A stretch of DNA of 64,000 bases from Pseudidiomarina homiensis. Its GTDB lineage: Bacteria > Pseudomonadota > Gammaproteobacteria > Enterobacterales > Alteromonadaceae. Each line of letters opens with the position of its first letter. Positions within the stretch are counted from its first letter, which is position 1. The notes under the pieces were generated by a model that made no database searches, was not told the origin of the DNA, and saw only the letters and a list, made by a program, of their open reading frames with translations. The stretch lies in assembly GCF_003987225.1 (NCBI RefSeq), contig NZ_PIPX01000001.1, positions 62,001 to 126,000 on the forward strand. Direction: 5' to 3'. Positions 1-10,618 of the stretch are shown piece by piece. The position numbers and the translations under genes were made by a program.

Positions 1-2229
1 AAGCACGGTTACCAACGTATGGCGAGTGCCGCGTAGCTGAGCTTCGCTGCCGTTGAACAGAATCGGCTTGGTTAGCTCAAGATACCAGTCACAGAATTGG
101 TTCCAGGTGAACTCATAAGCAATCGCTGCTGCTTGGTCAAAACGGTAGTTATCTAACGCATGACGGAATTGTTTTACCGTGTCATTAAAGCACTCAACAA
201 TCCACTGATCGGCTAACGACAGTTGTAGCTCACCGCCGTTAACGCCACAGTCATGCTCTTCAGTGTTCATCAACACATAGCGACTGGCATTCCAAAGTTT
301 ATTACAGAAATTGCGGTAGCCTTCGAGGCGTTTCATGTCCCAGTTGATATCACGACCAGTCGAAGCAAGTGCAGCTAGAGTAAAGCGCAGTGCGTCGGTA
401 CCGTGGGCAGTGATCCCCTCAGGGAACTGCTTTTCGGTGCGTTTCTTGATTTTCGCTTCAAGCTGCGGCTGCATCATGTTGGCAGTGCGTTTCTGGACCA
501 AGGTTTCCAGATCGATGCCATCAATCATGTCGAGCGGGTCGAGTACGTTACCTTTCGACTTCGACATTTTCTGACCTTCTTCGTCACGAATCAAACCGGT
601 CACATAAACGGTCTTAAACGGAACTTGAGGCTTGCCGTTTTCGTCTTTCAAGAAGTGCATGGTCATCATGATCATACGTGCGACCCAGAAGAAAATAATA
701 TCGAAGCCCGTCACCAACACGTCGGTCGGGTGGAAGGTCTTCAAATCATCTGTGTTTTCTGGCCAACCTAAAGTCGAGAAGGTCCATAGTGCTGATGAGA
801 ACCAGGTATCAAGTACGTCGTCGTCTTGTTGCAATACGACATCGTCGGCTAGGTTGTTGTCACGACGCACTTCGGCTTCGTCACGCCCCACGTAGACGTT
901 ACCGTCGTTGTCGTACCATGCCGGAATACGGTGGCCCCACCACAACTGGCGTGAAATACACCAATCTTGAATGTCACGCATCCACGCGAAGTACATGTTT
1001 TCATACTGCTTCGGCACGAATTCGATTTCACCGTCTTCCACGGCCTTGGTCGCGACTTCAGCCAGCGGTGCGACGCGCACGTACCATTGGTCGGTCAAGT
1101 GCGGTTCAATCGGCACGCCACCGCGATCACCGTAGGGAACTTTGTTGGTGTGTTTTTCGACTTTGTCGAGTAAACCTAACGCCTCAAAGTCAGCTACGAC
1201 CTGTTTGCGAGCTTCGAAGCGCTCAAGGCCGCGATAGGCTTCTGGCAGCATGCCATCAAAGTCACCGATGTTATCAATGGCTTCACCCGTTGCAGTATAC
1301 AAACCGGCGCGCTCACGCACGTTAGCGTGGTCATCAAGTACGGCAATCATTGCCATTTGATTACGTTTACCAATGTCGTAATCGTTGAAGTCATGCGCCG
1401 GGGTGATTTTGACACAGCCGGTACCAAATTCTTGGTCGACGTAGCTGTCGGCAATAATTGGAATGCGGCGGTTTACGAGTGGCAGTTCAATACATTTACC
1501 GACCAATGCTTGGTAGCGTTCATCATCAGGGTGTACCGCGACACAAACGTCTCCGAGCATGGTCTCCGGGCGCGTGGTTGCAACTACCAAGTAGTCTTTG
1601 CCGTCAGCAGTTTGAGCACCGTCAGCCAACGGATAACGCAAGTGCCAGATGTGGCCTTGCTGCTCTTTGTTCTCAACTTCGAGGTCTGAGATCGCAGTCT
1701 GTAGTTTCGGATCCCAATTAACGAGACGCTTACCGCGGTAAATCAGGTTTTCTTTGTGTAGACGCACAAACACTTCTTTGACGGCGTTGGATAAGCCTTC
1801 GTCCATGGTGAAGCGCTCACGGTCCCAATCGACGGAGTCGCCGAGACGGCGCATTTGTTGGGTGATGGTACCGCCGGAATGTGCTTTCCAGTCCCAAATC
1901 TTCTCAATGAACTTGTCACGACCTAATTCCGTGCGGGTTTGCCCTTGAGCAGCGAGTTGGCGCTCAACCACCATTTGCGTGGCAATACCGGCATGGTCCG
2001 AGCCCACTTGCCATAGCGCATTGTAGCCATCCATGCGCTTGTAACGGGTCAGGGTATCCATGATGGTGTGCTGAAAAGCATGCCCCATGTGTAGACTACC
2101 CGTGACATTAGGTGGCGGAATCATAATGCAGTAGCTGCTGCCTTGGCCGGAGGGTTTGAAATAACCTGCCTGCTCCCATTTTTGGTAGAGCGCTTGCTCG
2201 ATAGCATTGGGCGAATACGTTTTATCCAT
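1..2229 (-). CDS. valS: valine--tRNA ligase, partial (C-terminus beyond window)
   Basis: Class I aminoacyl-tRNA synthetase that charges tRNA-Val and edits mischarged threonine; cytosolic. The reverse strand reads [20 protein letters not shown] from the ATG at 2229. A HIGH-type motif in the context [15 protein letters not shown] lies near 2080-2115, and KMSKSKGN is encoded at about 549-571. The frame is open to position 1, where it still reads the family-typical [12 protein letters not shown], so 743 codons of an expected roughly 920-960 are present. The break falls inside the anticodon-binding domain; the coiled-coil tail is outside the window. It sits downstream of holC and pepA, the same order as in E. 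coli. The 17-base gap to holC suggests cotranscription. Confidence 0.97.
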   Translation of the reverse strand, partial: MDKTYSPNAIEQALYQKWEQAGYFKPSGQGSSYCIMIPPPNVTGSLHMGHAFQHTIMDTLTRYKRMDGYNALWQVGSDHAGIATQMVVERQLAAQGQTRTELGRDKFIEKIWDWKAHSGGTITQQMRRLGDSVDWDRERFTMDEGLSNAVKEVFVRLHKENLIYRGKRLVNWDPKLQTAISDLEVENKEQQGHIWHLRYPLADGAQTADGKDYLVVATTRPETMLGDVCVAVHPDDERYQALVGKCIELPLVNRRIPIIADSYVDQEFGTGCVKITPAHDFNDYDIGKRNQMAMIAVLDDHANVRERAGLYTATGEAIDNIGDFDGMLPEAYRGLERFEARKQVVADFEALGLLDKVEKHTNKVPYGDRGGVPIEPHLTDQWYVRVAPLAEVATKAVEDGEIEFVPKQYENMYFAWMRDIQDWCISRQLWWGHRIPAWYDNDGNVYVGRDEAEVRRDNNLADDVVLQQDDDVLDTWFSSALWTFSTLGWPENTDDLKTFHPTDVLVTGFDIIFFWVARMIMMTMHFLKDENGKPQVPFKTVYVTGLIRDEEGQKMSKSKGNVLDPLDMIDGIDLETLVQKRTANMMQPQLEAKIKKRTEKQFPEGITAHGTDALRFTLAALASTGRDINWDMKRLEGYRNFCNKLWNASRYVLMNTEEHDCGVNGGELQLSLADQWIVECFNDTVKQFRHALDNYRFDQAAAIAYEFTWNQFCDWYLELTKPILFNGSEAQLRGTRHTLVTVL

Positions 2230-2246
2230 GCGAAACCTTCACGACT

Positions 2247-2702
2247 TTAATTTGCTGTAATTTGAGTTAACTCAGTAGCGTTAACGGTACTGAGTTGCAC
2301 CCCTTGTTGGCGATACCATTTGAAACGCTCGCGCGCAGCTTGGCGTGCCTCGGGGTTGCTAGGAACTTGATCAAGCACCAGTTGGGCACCGGCGAATTGC
2401 GGAGCAGTTGGCATAAAGTTTATCACCACTTTGCACCGCCGCGGACCAACGGGTGCTTCAGGCCAGCAGATTTCAACCGGAGCGCCTTGGCTCGGCCCTT
2501 CGCCCACCAGATTATGTGGGACAAAGGCATCTGCAGGCTGCTGCCAGAGCGCTTCATCCAGCGCTTCGGCATGTTTTTGGTCACGGCACCAAACGCGCAC
2601 GCTGCCAAGTTCCCGCCAACGTTCGGCAACCACTTGGCAGAACAGCGAAAGCTGTTGTGCATCGTCGAGTCCATCGAGGACGTAAAATATCCCGTGCACC
2701 AT
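2247..2702 (-). CDS. holC: DNA polymerase III chi subunit
   Basis: The 151-residue product resembles HolC, the chi subunit of the clamp-loader complex, which bridges the polymerase III holoenzyme and SSB. The N-terminal FYVLDGLDDAQQLSLFCQV and the central HNLVGEG...APVEICW and VINFMPTAPQF stretches follow the family pattern. The length is close to the roughly 147 residues of E. coli chi. It lies one base after the pepA stop and 17 bases before valS, so pepA-holC-valS probably form one transcript, as in E. coli. The family is poorly conserved in sequence, so recognition rests partly on this context. Confidence 0.92.
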   Translation of the reverse strand: MVHGIFYVLDGLDDAQQLSLFCQVVAERWRELGSVRVWCRDQKHAEALDEALWQQPADAFVPHNLVGEGPSQGAPVEICWPEAPVGPRRCKVVINFMPTAPQFAGAQLVLDQVPSNPEARQAARERFKWYRQQGVQLSTVNATELTQITAN

Positions 2703-2703
2703 A

Positions 2704-4209
2704 TTAATCGTGCTGTCCGTGGTCAGCGCGGTTCAATAAGAACTGCGTCAGCATAGGGACAGGACGACCGGTAGCGCCTTTTTTCGCACCACTGCGCCAT
2801 GCAGTGCCGGCAATGTCCAAGTGCGCCCAGTGGTACTTCTTGGTAAATCGCGACAAGAAGCAGGCTGCGGTAATCGTTCCTGCGTCACGACCACCGAGAT
2901 TTTGCATATCGGCAAAGGGGCTGTCGAGGGCTTCTTGGTACTCATCCCATAAGGGTAAGCGCCAAGCACGATCACCGCTTTGTTCTGAGGCATTGAGCAG
3001 TTCATGCGCCAGCGGGTTATGTGTACTCATGAGACCACTTGCGTGGTGACCAAGGGCGACAATACAAGCACCGGTGAGCGTCGCTACATCGACAACGGCC
3101 TCCGGCGCAAAACGCTCAATGTAGGTGAGCGTGTCACATAGGACTAAGCGCCCCTCTGCGTCGGTGTTGAGAACTTCCACAGTTTGACCACTCATGGTGG
3201 TGAGCACGTCGCCAGGGCGATAAGCCTTACCGTCAGGCATATTTTCGCAACCGGCAATCGCACCGATCACATTAATGGGCAGCTGCAATTCAGCCAAGGC
3301 TTGCATGGCGCCAAGTACAGAAGCGGCGCCTCCCATGTCATATTTCATTTCGTCCATGTTGGCCGCTGGTTTAATCGAGATACCACCGGCGTCAAAGGTC
3401 AAACCTTTACCAACTAGCACGATAGGTGGCGTGTCGGCATCCGCACCTTGATAATGGATCAGCGATAATACCGACTCGTGTTCAGAGCCACGGCCGACGG
3501 CAAGATAAGCATTCATACCGAGCTCAGCCATTTGCTTCTCATCAACGGCGGTAAAGGTCACATTCTCGTAGTTGTCGGCTAACGCTTGGGACTGCTCGGC
3601 TAAATAGCGTGGCGTGCAAATGTTCGGCGGCATGTTGGCAACATCGCGACAAATATTCACGCCTTTACTGATGGCTAGACCGTGTTGGATCGCTCGTTCG
3701 CCAATTGGCAACTCGCGGCGGGTTGGCACATTAAAAACCAGCTTGCGTAGCGGCCGACGTGGCTCTTCTTTACGGGTTTTCAATTGGTTAAAGGTATATA
3801 AACCCGCTTGCGCAGCTTCGACGGCTTGGCGTACCTTCCAATACGTATCGCGGCCTTTAACGTGCAGTTCACTTAAGAAGCAAACTGCTTCCATTGAACC
3901 GGTTTCGTTCAAAGTGTGGATGGTTTTTTCGATAATTTGTTTATACTGACGTTCATCAAGTTCACGTTCTTTACCGCAACCGACTAAGAGTACGCGTTCA
4001 CTGAGAATGTTTGGCACATGATGCAGTAACAACATTTGCCCAGCTTTACCTTCAAGGTCACCACGGCGGAGTAAGCCGCTGAGGTAACCATCACTGACTT
4101 GGTCAAGCTGTTCGGCAACGCCTGACAGGCGGCGTGGTTCAAACACGCCCACGACAATGCAGGCGGAACGTTGTTTTTCTGGACTGCCACTTTTAACGCT
4201 AAACTCCAT
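2704..4209 (-). CDS. pepA: cytosolic leucyl aminopeptidase (M17)
   Basis: A 501-residue M17 leucine aminopeptidase that removes N-terminal residues from peptides using two metal ions; the family forms hexamers. The C-terminal catalytic half carries [16 protein letters not shown], with the metal-binding Lys and Asp, then [11 protein letters not shown] and the signature [10 protein letters not shown]. The length matches E. coli PepA (503). In E. coli PepA also acts as a DNA-binding protein in carAB regulation and Xer recombination; whether this one does cannot be seen from sequence. It is the first gene of a likely pepA-holC-valS operon and is divergent from lptF across a 123-base spacer. Confidence 0.97.
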   Translation of the reverse strand: MEFSVKSGSPEKQRSACIVVGVFEPRRLSGVAEQLDQVSDGYLSGLLRRGDLEGKAGQMLLLHHVPNILSERVLLVGCGKERELDERQYKQIIEKTIHTLNETGSMEAVCFLSELHVKGRDTYWKVRQAVEAAQAGLYTFNQLKTRKEEPRRPLRKLVFNVPTRRELPIGERAIQHGLAISKGVNICRDVANMPPNICTPRYLAEQSQALADNYENVTFTAVDEKQMAELGMNAYLAVGRGSEHESVLSLIHYQGADADTPPIVLVGKGLTFDAGGISIKPAANMDEMKYDMGGAASVLGAMQALAELQLPINVIGAIAGCENMPDGKAYRPGDVLTTMSGQTVEVLNTDAEGRLVLCDTLTYIERFAPEAVVDVATLTGACIVALGHHASGLMSTHNPLAHELLNASEQSGDRAWRLPLWDEYQEALDSPFADMQNLGGRDAGTITAACFLSRFTKKYHWAHLDIAGTAWRSGAKKGATGRPVPMLTQFLLNRADHGQHD

Positions 4210-4230
4210 AATGACTCCCGTTTTCGGCGG

Positions 4231-4259
4231 TTGACAGGGTAGGGCTGCCGTAGAATAAT
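4231..4259 (+). promoter_or_regulatory. sigma-70 promoter for lptFG
   Basis: A perfect -35 TTGACA (4231-4236), a 17-base spacer and AATAAT (4254-4259, 5 of 6 to consensus) point at lptF, 74 bases downstream of the -10. Confidence 0.6.
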
Positions 4260-4260
4260 T

Positions 4261-4277
4261 CTTGTCAAAATGACAAG
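4261..4277. promoter_or_regulatory. palindrome at the lptFG transcription start (candidate operator)
   Basis: A perfect inverted repeat of two 7-base arms, CTTGTCA and TGACAAG, separated by AAA, begins one base after the predicted lptF -10 box. It therefore overlaps the expected transcription start and lies in the shared spacer with pepA. The symmetry and placement suit a dimeric repressor site. No regulator is identified. Confidence 0.4.
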
Positions 4278-4332
4278 TTTACTGAAAAATTGCGTTTTTT
4301 CCAGCAAAAAGCAACGTTAAGAGTGGTCACTA

Positions 4333-5436
4333 GTGCGTATATTCCGCTATTTAATGCGAGAAACCTTCAAATCTCAAATCGCCGTTTTAGCGGTGTTGAT
4401 GACCATTTTTGTCAGCCAAAAATTCGTTCGCGTGCTGGCAGACGCCTCTGCGGGCGAAATCCCTGGCGATTTAGTGATTAAGTTACTCGGATTAAACCTA
4501 CCTGCGCTTGCTGCATTAATCCTTCCCTTAAGCTTGTTCCTCGGCATCTTGTTGGCCCATGGTCGCATCTATGCCGACAACGAGATGACCGTGTTGCATG
4601 CCTGCGGGGTGAGTGAGTGGTATGTGACGCGGGTTACCTTGGTACTGGCGACCATTTTAGCAATTGTAACCGCGACATTAACTCTGTGGCTGGTGCCTTG
4701 GTCATTGGAGCAAGAGCGCCAAGTTGAAGAGCGGGCGCGGAGTGACACTGGTTTGTCGGTGATCATGCCTGGGCGCTTCCAGCAAGCGAGTAACCAGAAA
4801 GCGGTTATTTTCGTAAAAGGTTTAACCGAGTCTGGCGATCTCGATGAAGTCTTCGTGGCTCAATCACTGCGCGATGAAAACGAGCGCATCATTGGCGGTA
4901 GTGTCGTCATGGCCGATACCGGTACTGTTATCGCTAACGATAGCGGTTCACAGCAGTTGGTGCTGAATGACGGTACGCGCTATGCGCGCAATACCGGTGA
5001 AGGCGACTATCAAGTTATGGAATTTGCGAGTTACCAATTGCAGATTAAGGAACAAGAGGCGACCGAATACAGTCGTAAGCTGGAAGCTTATGGCACCACA
5101 GAGTTATGGGCGGAAGACCATCCAGAGGCCGCTGCAGAATGGCAGTGGCGCGTCGCAATTCCGTTGGCAATGCCGTTACTAACATTGATTGCGGTGCCGC
5201 TAAGTCGGGTTAATCCGCGTCAAGGAAAATTCGCACGAATGGCGCCTGCACTGTTGATTTACCTTGGTTATTTTCTCTTGCTTATGGCGGCGCGGTCAGC
5301 GGTGGCTGATGGAGTGATCCCGGCTCCCATTGGGTTGTGGTGGATTCATGTGCTCCTGCTGCTGTTTGGCATTATTTTGGTCGGCAAAGGTCGTCCGTTC
5401 GGGTTGCGTGTGTTAGCGCAATTGCGGAGGTCGTAG
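4333..5436 (+). CDS. lptF: LPS export ABC permease LptF
   Basis: Inner-membrane permease which, with LptG and the ATPase LptB2, extracts lipopolysaccharide and feeds it to the LptC-A-D bridge. The 367-residue product shows the YjgP/YjgQ layout: three N-terminal membrane helices (about residues 15-35, 55-78 and 98-120), a periplasmic beta-jellyroll of roughly 150 residues, and three C-terminal helices (after about 270). The opening MRIFRYLMRETFKSQIAVL matches the family, which supports the GTG start at 4333. The end is one base from lptG, so the two are cotranscribed. Confidence 0.96.
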   Translation: MRIFRYLMRETFKSQIAVLAVLMTIFVSQKFVRVLADASAGEIPGDLVIKLLGLNLPALAALILPLSLFLGILLAHGRIYADNEMTVLHACGVSEWYVTRVTLVLATILAIVTATLTLWLVPWSLEQERQVEERARSDTGLSVIMPGRFQQASNQKAVIFVKGLTESGDLDEVFVAQSLRDENERIIGGSVVMADTGTVIANDSGSQQLVLNDGTRYARNTGEGDYQVMEFASYQLQIKEQEATEYSRKLEAYGTTELWAEDHPEAAAEWQWRVAIPLAMPLLTLIAVPLSRVNPRQGKFARMAPALLIYLGYFLLLMAARSAVADGVIPAPIGLWWIHVLLLLFGIILVGKGRPFGLRVLAQLRRS

Positions 5437-5437
5437 C

Positions 5438-6508
5438 ATGTTGCAGTTTAGTATTCTCGATAAATACATCGCACGCACGGTCCTTACTACTTCGCTGCTA
5501 AGCCTCGCAGTTTTGAGTGGGCTATCTGGACTGATCCGTTTTGTTGAGCAATTGAAATCAGTGGGTAAAGGTACTTACTCAGTTGCCGAAGCAGGCTTAT
5601 TTGTTTTGTATAGTTTGCCGCGCGATATCGAAGTGTTTTTCCCGATGGCGGCGTTGCTTGGTGGTTTGATCGGCATGGGCATGCTGGCCAGTAATTCTGA
5701 ACTCGTGGTGATGCTTGCGGCTGGGCGTTCGCGCCTTAATATCGTCGGTTCAGTAATGAAAGCGGCGATCGTGATGATGCTTGCAGTGATGGCGATGGGT
5801 GAGTGGGTTGCGCCACAACTTGAAGCGCAAGGCCGCGAGCTACGCGCCTCAGCGATTTCCGGCGGTAGTTTAATCTCGGCGCAGCAAGGGGTGTGGGCCA
5901 AAGATGGTACGCACTTTGTGAATATCAGCGAAGTTGAAGACACTGGGCGGCTACGTGATCTCACCGTCTATCGCTTCAACGATCAGCGTGAACTTGAGTC
6001 CGTGGTGCAAGGGCAAACCGCAACCTACCAAAACGGACAGTGGCTCCTGACCAATGTTGAAATCACCGAACATAGTGTTGAACGGATCGTTCGCGAGGAG
6101 CGCCCTCGCTGGGTATGGCAGTCATCACTCACACCCGACAAGCTTGGTGTAGTTACGGTAAAGCCTGAAGCGCTATCGATTTCTGGGCTGGTGGATTACT
6201 TAGAGTACTTACGTGCTAACCAGCAGGCCACCGAACGCTACCAACTTGCCCTGTGGCGGAAATTGTTTGCACCAATTACCGTTGCCGTAATGCTATTGGT
6301 GGCGTTAAGTTTCATTTTTGGTCCGTTGCGTTCGCAAACCATGGGCGCCCGCATTTTGCTCGGGGTGATTACCGGCTTTGGGTTCCACGTCAGTAATGAA
6401 ATTTTTGGCCCCTTGGCACAGGTTTACAGTTTGCCGCCGATCCTTGGCGCATTATTGCCTAGCTTGTTATTTGCTGGCGCCGCGCTTTATTTGATGCAAC
6501 GTAAGTAA
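5438..6508 (+). CDS. lptG: LPS export ABC permease LptG
   Basis: Partner permease of LptF in the LptB2FG exporter. The 356 residues have the same three-helix, jellyroll, three-helix plan. The N-terminal ILDKYIARTVLTTSLLSL, the coupling-helix region SLPRDIEVFFPMAALLGGLIGMG and the C-terminal SFIFGPLRSQTMGARI are typical of LptG rather than LptF. Start and stop follow lptF directly. The stop codon lies in the first copy of a 14-base tandem duplication (6494-6521), so the last residues MQRK are repeated in the DNA just past the gene. Confidence 0.96.
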   Translation: MLQFSILDKYIARTVLTTSLLSLAVLSGLSGLIRFVEQLKSVGKGTYSVAEAGLFVLYSLPRDIEVFFPMAALLGGLIGMGMLASNSELVVMLAAGRSRLNIVGSVMKAAIVMMLAVMAMGEWVAPQLEAQGRELRASAISGGSLISAQQGVWAKDGTHFVNISEVEDTGRLRDLTVYRFNDQRELESVVQGQTATYQNGQWLLTNVEITEHSVERIVREERPRWVWQSSLTPDKLGVVTVKPEALSISGLVDYLEYLRANQQATERYQLALWRKLFAPITVAVMLLVALSFIFGPLRSQTMGARILLGVITGFGFHVSNEIFGPLAQVYSLPPILGALLPSLLFAGAALYLMQRK

Positions 6509-6521
6509 TGCAACGTAAGTG
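6494..6521 (+). repeat. 14-base tandem duplication across the lptG stop
   Basis: ATGCAACGTAAGTA is followed at once by ATGCAACGTAAGTG. The first copy holds the last lptG codons and the stop; the second is noncoding. It looks like a recent slippage duplication. Confidence 0.8.
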
Positions 6522-6541
6522 ATGCTGCGAAAATAGACGCT

Positions 6542-7069
6542 TTAAAGCTCTTTCCAATAGTAGAGTTGGTTTGCTTCTTTGGACAGGGTGACCATTTCAG
6601 TTCCTGCGGCGTAGTCGTGCCATGCGCGACGGTTTTTAAAATCGACTAAAACCCATAAGTTCCCGAGTCCGAATCCACAGGTAAGCAAACGCACAATGGT
6701 TTGCTTTTTAGTAATGCGCGCGCCGTTGCGTTGTTGGATCTTCAAACGCCATGCGCGCATGCCAAGGGTCTGGCCGCTGCGGTACCAAAACCAACCGAAA
6801 AATAGGCCGAGCACGGTGAGCAAGTACAAACCATACAACGGTGAACTGTTGAGCCAAGCCGCATGATCCATGTCTTCAGGCAGGGTAACCCAGCCCATTG
6901 CGGTAAGCGCCGCGGCAAAGCCTAACGCCAACCCAGAAGCTAACATGACGATGGCGACGGCAACCAGTAGGTCATAAACCCAAGCTGCTAAACGACGGAA
7001 AAAACCGGCGCTCGGAAATGATGCATGGAGTTTTTGTGCTGGGTTTATTTCGGACCGTCCTGCAGTCAT
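6542..7069 (-). CDS. RDD-family membrane protein
   Basis: A 175-residue inner-membrane protein with the RDD signature: Arg25-Arg26 and Asp33 in FFRRLAAWVYDLLVAVAI, and a later Asp in LVDFKNRRAWHD. Membrane segments lie near residues 27-55, 72-95 and 125-145. The biochemical role of RDD proteins of this size is not settled; some relatives are linked to ion transport. The gene is convergent with lptG and divergent from tRNA-Leu. The N-terminal 20 residues are polar and probably cytoplasmic. Confidence 0.85.
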   Translation of the reverse strand: MTAGRSEINPAQKLHASFPSAGFFRRLAAWVYDLLVAVAIVMLASGLALGFAAALTAMGWVTLPEDMDHAAWLNSSPLYGLYLLTVLGLFFGWFWYRSGQTLGMRAWRLKIQQRNGARITKKQTIVRLLTCGFGLGNLWVLVDFKNRRAWHDYAAGTEMVTLSKEANQLYYWKEL

Positions 7070-7202
7070 AAGAACCTCGGTTGTGGATCATTTTGGGCGA
7101 GTGCAGATTATCATTAAGTCGCCGCGGAGAAGCAAGAAAGGCGCAGAAAAAGTGCGAGTTGCTCACGAAATAGCCGAACAAACGAAAACTGTCATAATTT
7201 GC

Positions 7203-7230
7203 TTGATCGGAAAAATCCCTTGCGTATAAT
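7203..7230 (+). promoter_or_regulatory. promoter for tRNA-Leu
   Basis: TTGATC, a 16-base spacer and a consensus TATAAT (7225-7230) lie 36 bases before the tRNA. The following GCCTCGC is a GC-rich discriminator of the sort found at stringently controlled stable-RNA promoters. Confidence 0.6.
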
Positions 7231-7266
7231 GCCTCGCACTACCGACGTTCAAGTCAAATCTTCAAT

Positions 7267-7353
7267 GCCGAAGTGGCGGAATTGGTAGACGCAGCGGATT
7301 CAAAATCCGCCGCTGGTAACAGCGTGGGGGTTCAAGTCCCCCCTTCGGCACCA
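7267..7353 (+). tRNA. tRNA-Leu (CAA)
   Basis: An 87-base class II tRNA. The acceptor arms GCCGAAG and CTTCGGC pair fully, the anticodon stem is GCGGA/TCCGC with loop TTCAAAA giving anticodon CAA, a long variable arm is present, the T loop contains TTCAAGT, and the CCA end is encoded. It decodes UUG. It lies 146 bases ahead of rnr. Confidence 0.97.
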
Positions 7354-7499
7354 TCTGTATTAAGAAGCACCTCACCCGTACTCAACTCATTAATCTGCTT
7401 AACTTTTAAGCAAGAAGAATGCGGTGTTTTATCATGTTCTCTGTTATGCTTAGGGCAATTGGAAACACACGAATTCGCGTGAGTTTACCCCGAGGTATT

Positions 7500-9854
7500 A
7501 TGACCGAAGAAAACAAACAACAACCTGAATATGAGGTTGAAATCCCATCACGGGACGAGCTTTTAGCTGCCGTTGAAGCACGCTTGAAGCCAATTACTTT
7601 CGATGAAATTTTAGAGCGCTTTCAGCTCACTGATGAGCGTCAACATATTGGCGTCAAGCGCCGACTGCGCGCCATGGAGCGCGATGGCCAGCTCATTTAC
7701 ACCAAAGCCAATGCCTATGGTCTGCCGACCCGCATGAACCTTATTAAGGGACGCATTATCGGCCACCGCGATGGCTTCGGCTTTTGTCGCCCCGACGATG
7801 GCGGCGATGACCTCTTTATTCCACCCAAGCAAATGTACAGCGTATTGCATGGCGACATCGTGCTAGTGCAAGAGCAGGGCAAAGATCCGAAAGGACGCCG
7901 CGAAGGGCGCATTGTACGCGTGATTGAATCACGCGAGATGAGCGTGGTTGGACGCTTCTTTATTGATCACGATCTTGGCATTGTCGTGCCAGATGATAGC
8001 CGCTTGAACCAAGATATTTTGATTCCAGATGAAGCCCGCAATGGTGCCCGACATGGTCAGATTGTGGTGGCGAAAATCACCCGTCGACCAAATCGTCGTA
8101 CCTCGCCAGTGGGCGAAGTAACAGAAATTCTTGGTGACCATATGGCACCAGGAATGGAAATCGAAATTGCCATTCGTGAGCACGATATTCCGACGGAGTG
8201 GAGCGCTGCGACACTTGAGTACGTCGAGAAATTAGCTGAAGAAGTCCCACAAGAAGCTTACAAAGACCGCAAGGATTTGCGTGAACTGCCGCTCATTACC
8301 ATCGATGGTGAGGATTCACGTGACTTTGATGATGCCGTTTATGCTGAACCTGAGGGCGACGGCTGGCGCTTGTGGGTCGCTATTGCTGACGTGAGTTATT
8401 ACGTACGACCGAATACGGCGCTGGATAAAGATGCATTAGAGCGCGGGAATTCAGTGTATTTCCCGAATTTTGTCGTGCCGATGCTGCCGGAAAAATTATC
8501 CAACGGCCTTTGCTCGCTGAATCCTGACGTCGATCGTTTGTGCATGGTTGCCGAAATGAAGATTTCTAATCGCGGCAAACTTGTCGACTCGACGTTTTAC
8601 CCTGCGGTGATGAAGTCGCATGCGCGGATGACGTATACCAAGGTGGCGTCAATTCTCGACGGTGACCCAAAGCTACGTCAAGAATACCAAGCCGTGTTGA
8701 CGCCAATCGAGAACTTGCATTCGTTGTTTAAAGTGCTAAAAAAAGCGCGCCAAGGTCGCTCAGCCATTGAGTTTGAAACCTTAGAAACGCGTTTTATTTT
8801 TAATGCGCAGCGCAAAATTGAGAGCATTGAGCCGGTGCGTCGTAATGTCGCCCACACCATCATTGAAGAATGCATGATCATGGCCAACGTGGCGACCGCC
8901 CGCTTAATTGAGAAGCATGAAGAGGCGGGCGCCTTGTTCCGTGTGCATGAGCCGCCTTCAGCCGAGCGTTTGACCAGTTTCCGCGGTTTTCTTGCCGAAC
9001 TAGGTTTAACCATGAAAGGCGGTGATGACCCGAGTACCAGTGACTACTCAGAGGTTTTGGCGCAGGTACGTGAACGTCCGGATGCTGAGTTGATTCAAAC
9101 CATGTTGTTGCGCTCGATGCAGCAAGCGGTCTATAGCCCTGATAACGCTGGGCACTTTGGTTTGGCGCTGGATGAATACTCGCACTTTACTTCGCCGATT
9201 CGACGCTACCCTGATTTAGTATTGCACCGTGCGATTAAAGCACTGTTGAAAAAGCAGCAAGGACCAAATCAGGCGCTTGAAGGTGCTTGGATGTATCCTG
9301 ATGAGCAGCTTGATGAGCTCGGGGAGCACTGTTCCATGACTGAGCGCCGAGCCGATGACGCAACGCGCCAAGTGGATGAGTGGCTCAAGTGTGAGTACAT
9401 GCAAGATCACGTGGGTGAAGAATTCACTGGAGTCATTGCCTCGGTCACCAACTTTGGCTTGTTTATCCGTTTGGATGACTTGCATATCGACGGTTTGGTG
9501 CACGTATCTAATTTAGATAACGATTATTATCACTTCGATAATGAGCGTCATCTATTGATCGGTGAGAATAGCCGCCGTGTTTATCGCCTTGGCGATAAAG
9601 TACGTATTAAAGTACGTAGCGTGAATCTTGATGAACGCAAAATAGATTTAGCGCTATTGGCAGCGGAAAGCCCGACCGGCAAAGACCGTATGCCAGGTGA
9701 AGAAAATCGCAGCGAGCGCCGGACCGAGAAAAAGTCCGCACCGAAAAGTAAGCGCCAACAAAAACGTGAAAAGGCCGGAAAAATCAAAGCCAAGCGCGCC
9801 AAAGTTGAACAACAGCGCAAAGCGAAAAAACAGCGCTCTAAGAAAAAACAGTAA
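7500..9854 (+). CDS. rnr: ribonuclease R
   Basis: A 3'-5' exoribonuclease that degrades structured RNA, including rRNA fragments and tmRNA-tagged messages. Domains in order: N-terminal winged helix (about residues 15-85), two cold-shock domains (85-240), the RNB catalytic domain (about 260-590) containing [16 protein letters not shown] with its clustered metal-binding Asp residues, an S1 domain (about 645-725), and a lysine/arginine-rich tail after 730 typical of RNase R. The ATG at 7500 is chosen because GAGG precedes it and [20 protein letters not shown] fits family starts; an in-frame start at 7419 would add 27 unlikely residues. It is followed 15 bases later by rlmB, as in E. coli. Confidence 0.96.
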   Translation: MTEENKQQPEYEVEIPSRDELLAAVEARLKPITFDEILERFQLTDERQHIGVKRRLRAMERDGQLIYTKANAYGLPTRMNLIKGRIIGHRDGFGFCRPDDGGDDLFIPPKQMYSVLHGDIVLVQEQGKDPKGRREGRIVRVIESREMSVVGRFFIDHDLGIVVPDDSRLNQDILIPDEARNGARHGQIVVAKITRRPNRRTSPVGEVTEILGDHMAPGMEIEIAIREHDIPTEWSAATLEYVEKLAEEVPQEAYKDRKDLRELPLITIDGEDSRDFDDAVYAEPEGDGWRLWVAIADVSYYVRPNTALDKDALERGNSVYFPNFVVPMLPEKLSNGLCSLNPDVDRLCMVAEMKISNRGKLVDSTFYPAVMKSHARMTYTKVASILDGDPKLRQEYQAVLTPIENLHSLFKVLKKARQGRSAIEFETLETRFIFNAQRKIESIEPVRRNVAHTIIEECMIMANVATARLIEKHEEAGALFRVHEPPSAERLTSFRGFLAELGLTMKGGDDPSTSDYSEVLAQVRERPDAELIQTMLLRSMQQAVYSPDNAGHFGLALDEYSHFTSPIRRYPDLVLHRAIKALLKKQQGPNQALEGAWMYPDEQLDELGEHCSMTERRADDATRQVDEWLKCEYMQDHVGEEFTGVIASVTNFGLFIRLDDLHIDGLVHVSNLDNDYYHFDNERHLLIGENSRRVYRLGDKVRIKVRSVNLDERKIDLALLAAESPTGKDRMPGEENRSERRTEKKSAPKSKRQQKREKAGKIKAKRAKVEQQRKAKKQRSKKKQ

Positions 9855-9869
9855 GGAATTACGCCTAGC

Positions 9870-10613
9870 ATGAGCAAGAAAGTAGCAGTATTTGGTTTGC
9901 ACTCCGTCCGCGCCTTGGTCGAACGTCACCCTGAACGAGTGGTGGAAATGTTTGCCTTGCGCGAGCGCCAAGATAAGGCTTTACAGTCACTTATTCAGAG
10001 TGCGCAAAAACTAGGTATTCGACCGCAGTTTGTGCCGAAACAAACCTTGGAAAAGAAAGCTGAGGGCGGCAACCATCAAGGTGTGGTTGTGGTCGCGCTT
10101 GAAGCGCCTTTGCTCAGCGATAATGACCTGCCGGATCTAGTGCAAAACAGCGGCACAGCTCCATTGTTTTTAGTGCTTGATGGTGTCACCGACCCGCATA
10201 ACCTCGGAGCTTGTTTACGGACCGCTGACGCCGCTGGCGTGACCGCCGTTATTGTGCCTAAGGATAAATCAGCATCACTTAATCCAACCGTACGCAAAGT
10301 CGCGTGTGGTGCAGCTGAAACGATGCCGTTGGTGCAAGTTACTAATTTGGCGCGGGCGTTAAAGCAATTACAAGAACTGCAGGTTTGGGTGATGGGGACC
10401 GCCGGTGAAGCAGAGCAGTCCGTCTATGCCGTTGACCTAAAGGGCCCGACCGCTTTAGTGATGGGCGCAGAAGGCGACGGCATGCGTCGTTTGACCCGAG
10501 AAACCTGTGATGAGCTGATTAAAATTCCATTGTTGGGCACGGTTTCAAGCCTTAACGTTTCGGTCGCAACGGGCGTGTGTTTATTTGAAGCCGTACGGCA
10601 ACGACAAGGCTAA
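9870..10613 (+). CDS. rlmB: 23S rRNA 2'-O-ribose G2251 methyltransferase
   Basis: SpoU-type SAM-dependent methyltransferase that modifies 23S rRNA guanosine 2251 in the peptidyl-transferase P loop. The 247 residues comprise an N-terminal RNA-binding domain ([16 protein letters not shown], residues 6-75) and the knotted SPOUT domain with [29 protein letters not shown] and the C-terminal [14 protein letters not shown]. The length equals that of typical RlmB (about 243). It follows rnr closely and is probably in one operon with it. Confidence 0.96.
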   Translation: MSKKVAVFGLHSVRALVERHPERVVEMFALRERQDKALQSLIQSAQKLGIRPQFVPKQTLEKKAEGGNHQGVVVVALEAPLLSDNDLPDLVQNSGTAPLFLVLDGVTDPHNLGACLRTADAAGVTAVIVPKDKSASLNPTVRKVACGAAETMPLVQVTNLARALKQLQELQVWVMGTAGEAEQSVYAVDLKGPTALVMGAEGDGMRRLTRETCDELIKIPLLGTVSSLNVSVATGVCLFEAVRQRQG

Positions 10614-10618
10614 CCCCG

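Noticed and set aside
789-1325. Long forward frame of 178 codons inside valS
   Set aside because: It lies antisense to well-conserved valS codons, is rich in Arg and Cys, and has no ribosome site.
4207-4332. LexA or ArgR box in the pepA-lptF spacer
   Set aside because: The palindrome has arms CTTGTCA/TGACAAG, which do not match the CTGT-N8-ACAG LexA or the ArgR patterns.
7273-7482. Forward 69-codon frame starting MAELVDAADSKS
   Set aside because: It reads through tRNA-Leu; this is the common spurious peptide of tRNA-Leu genes.
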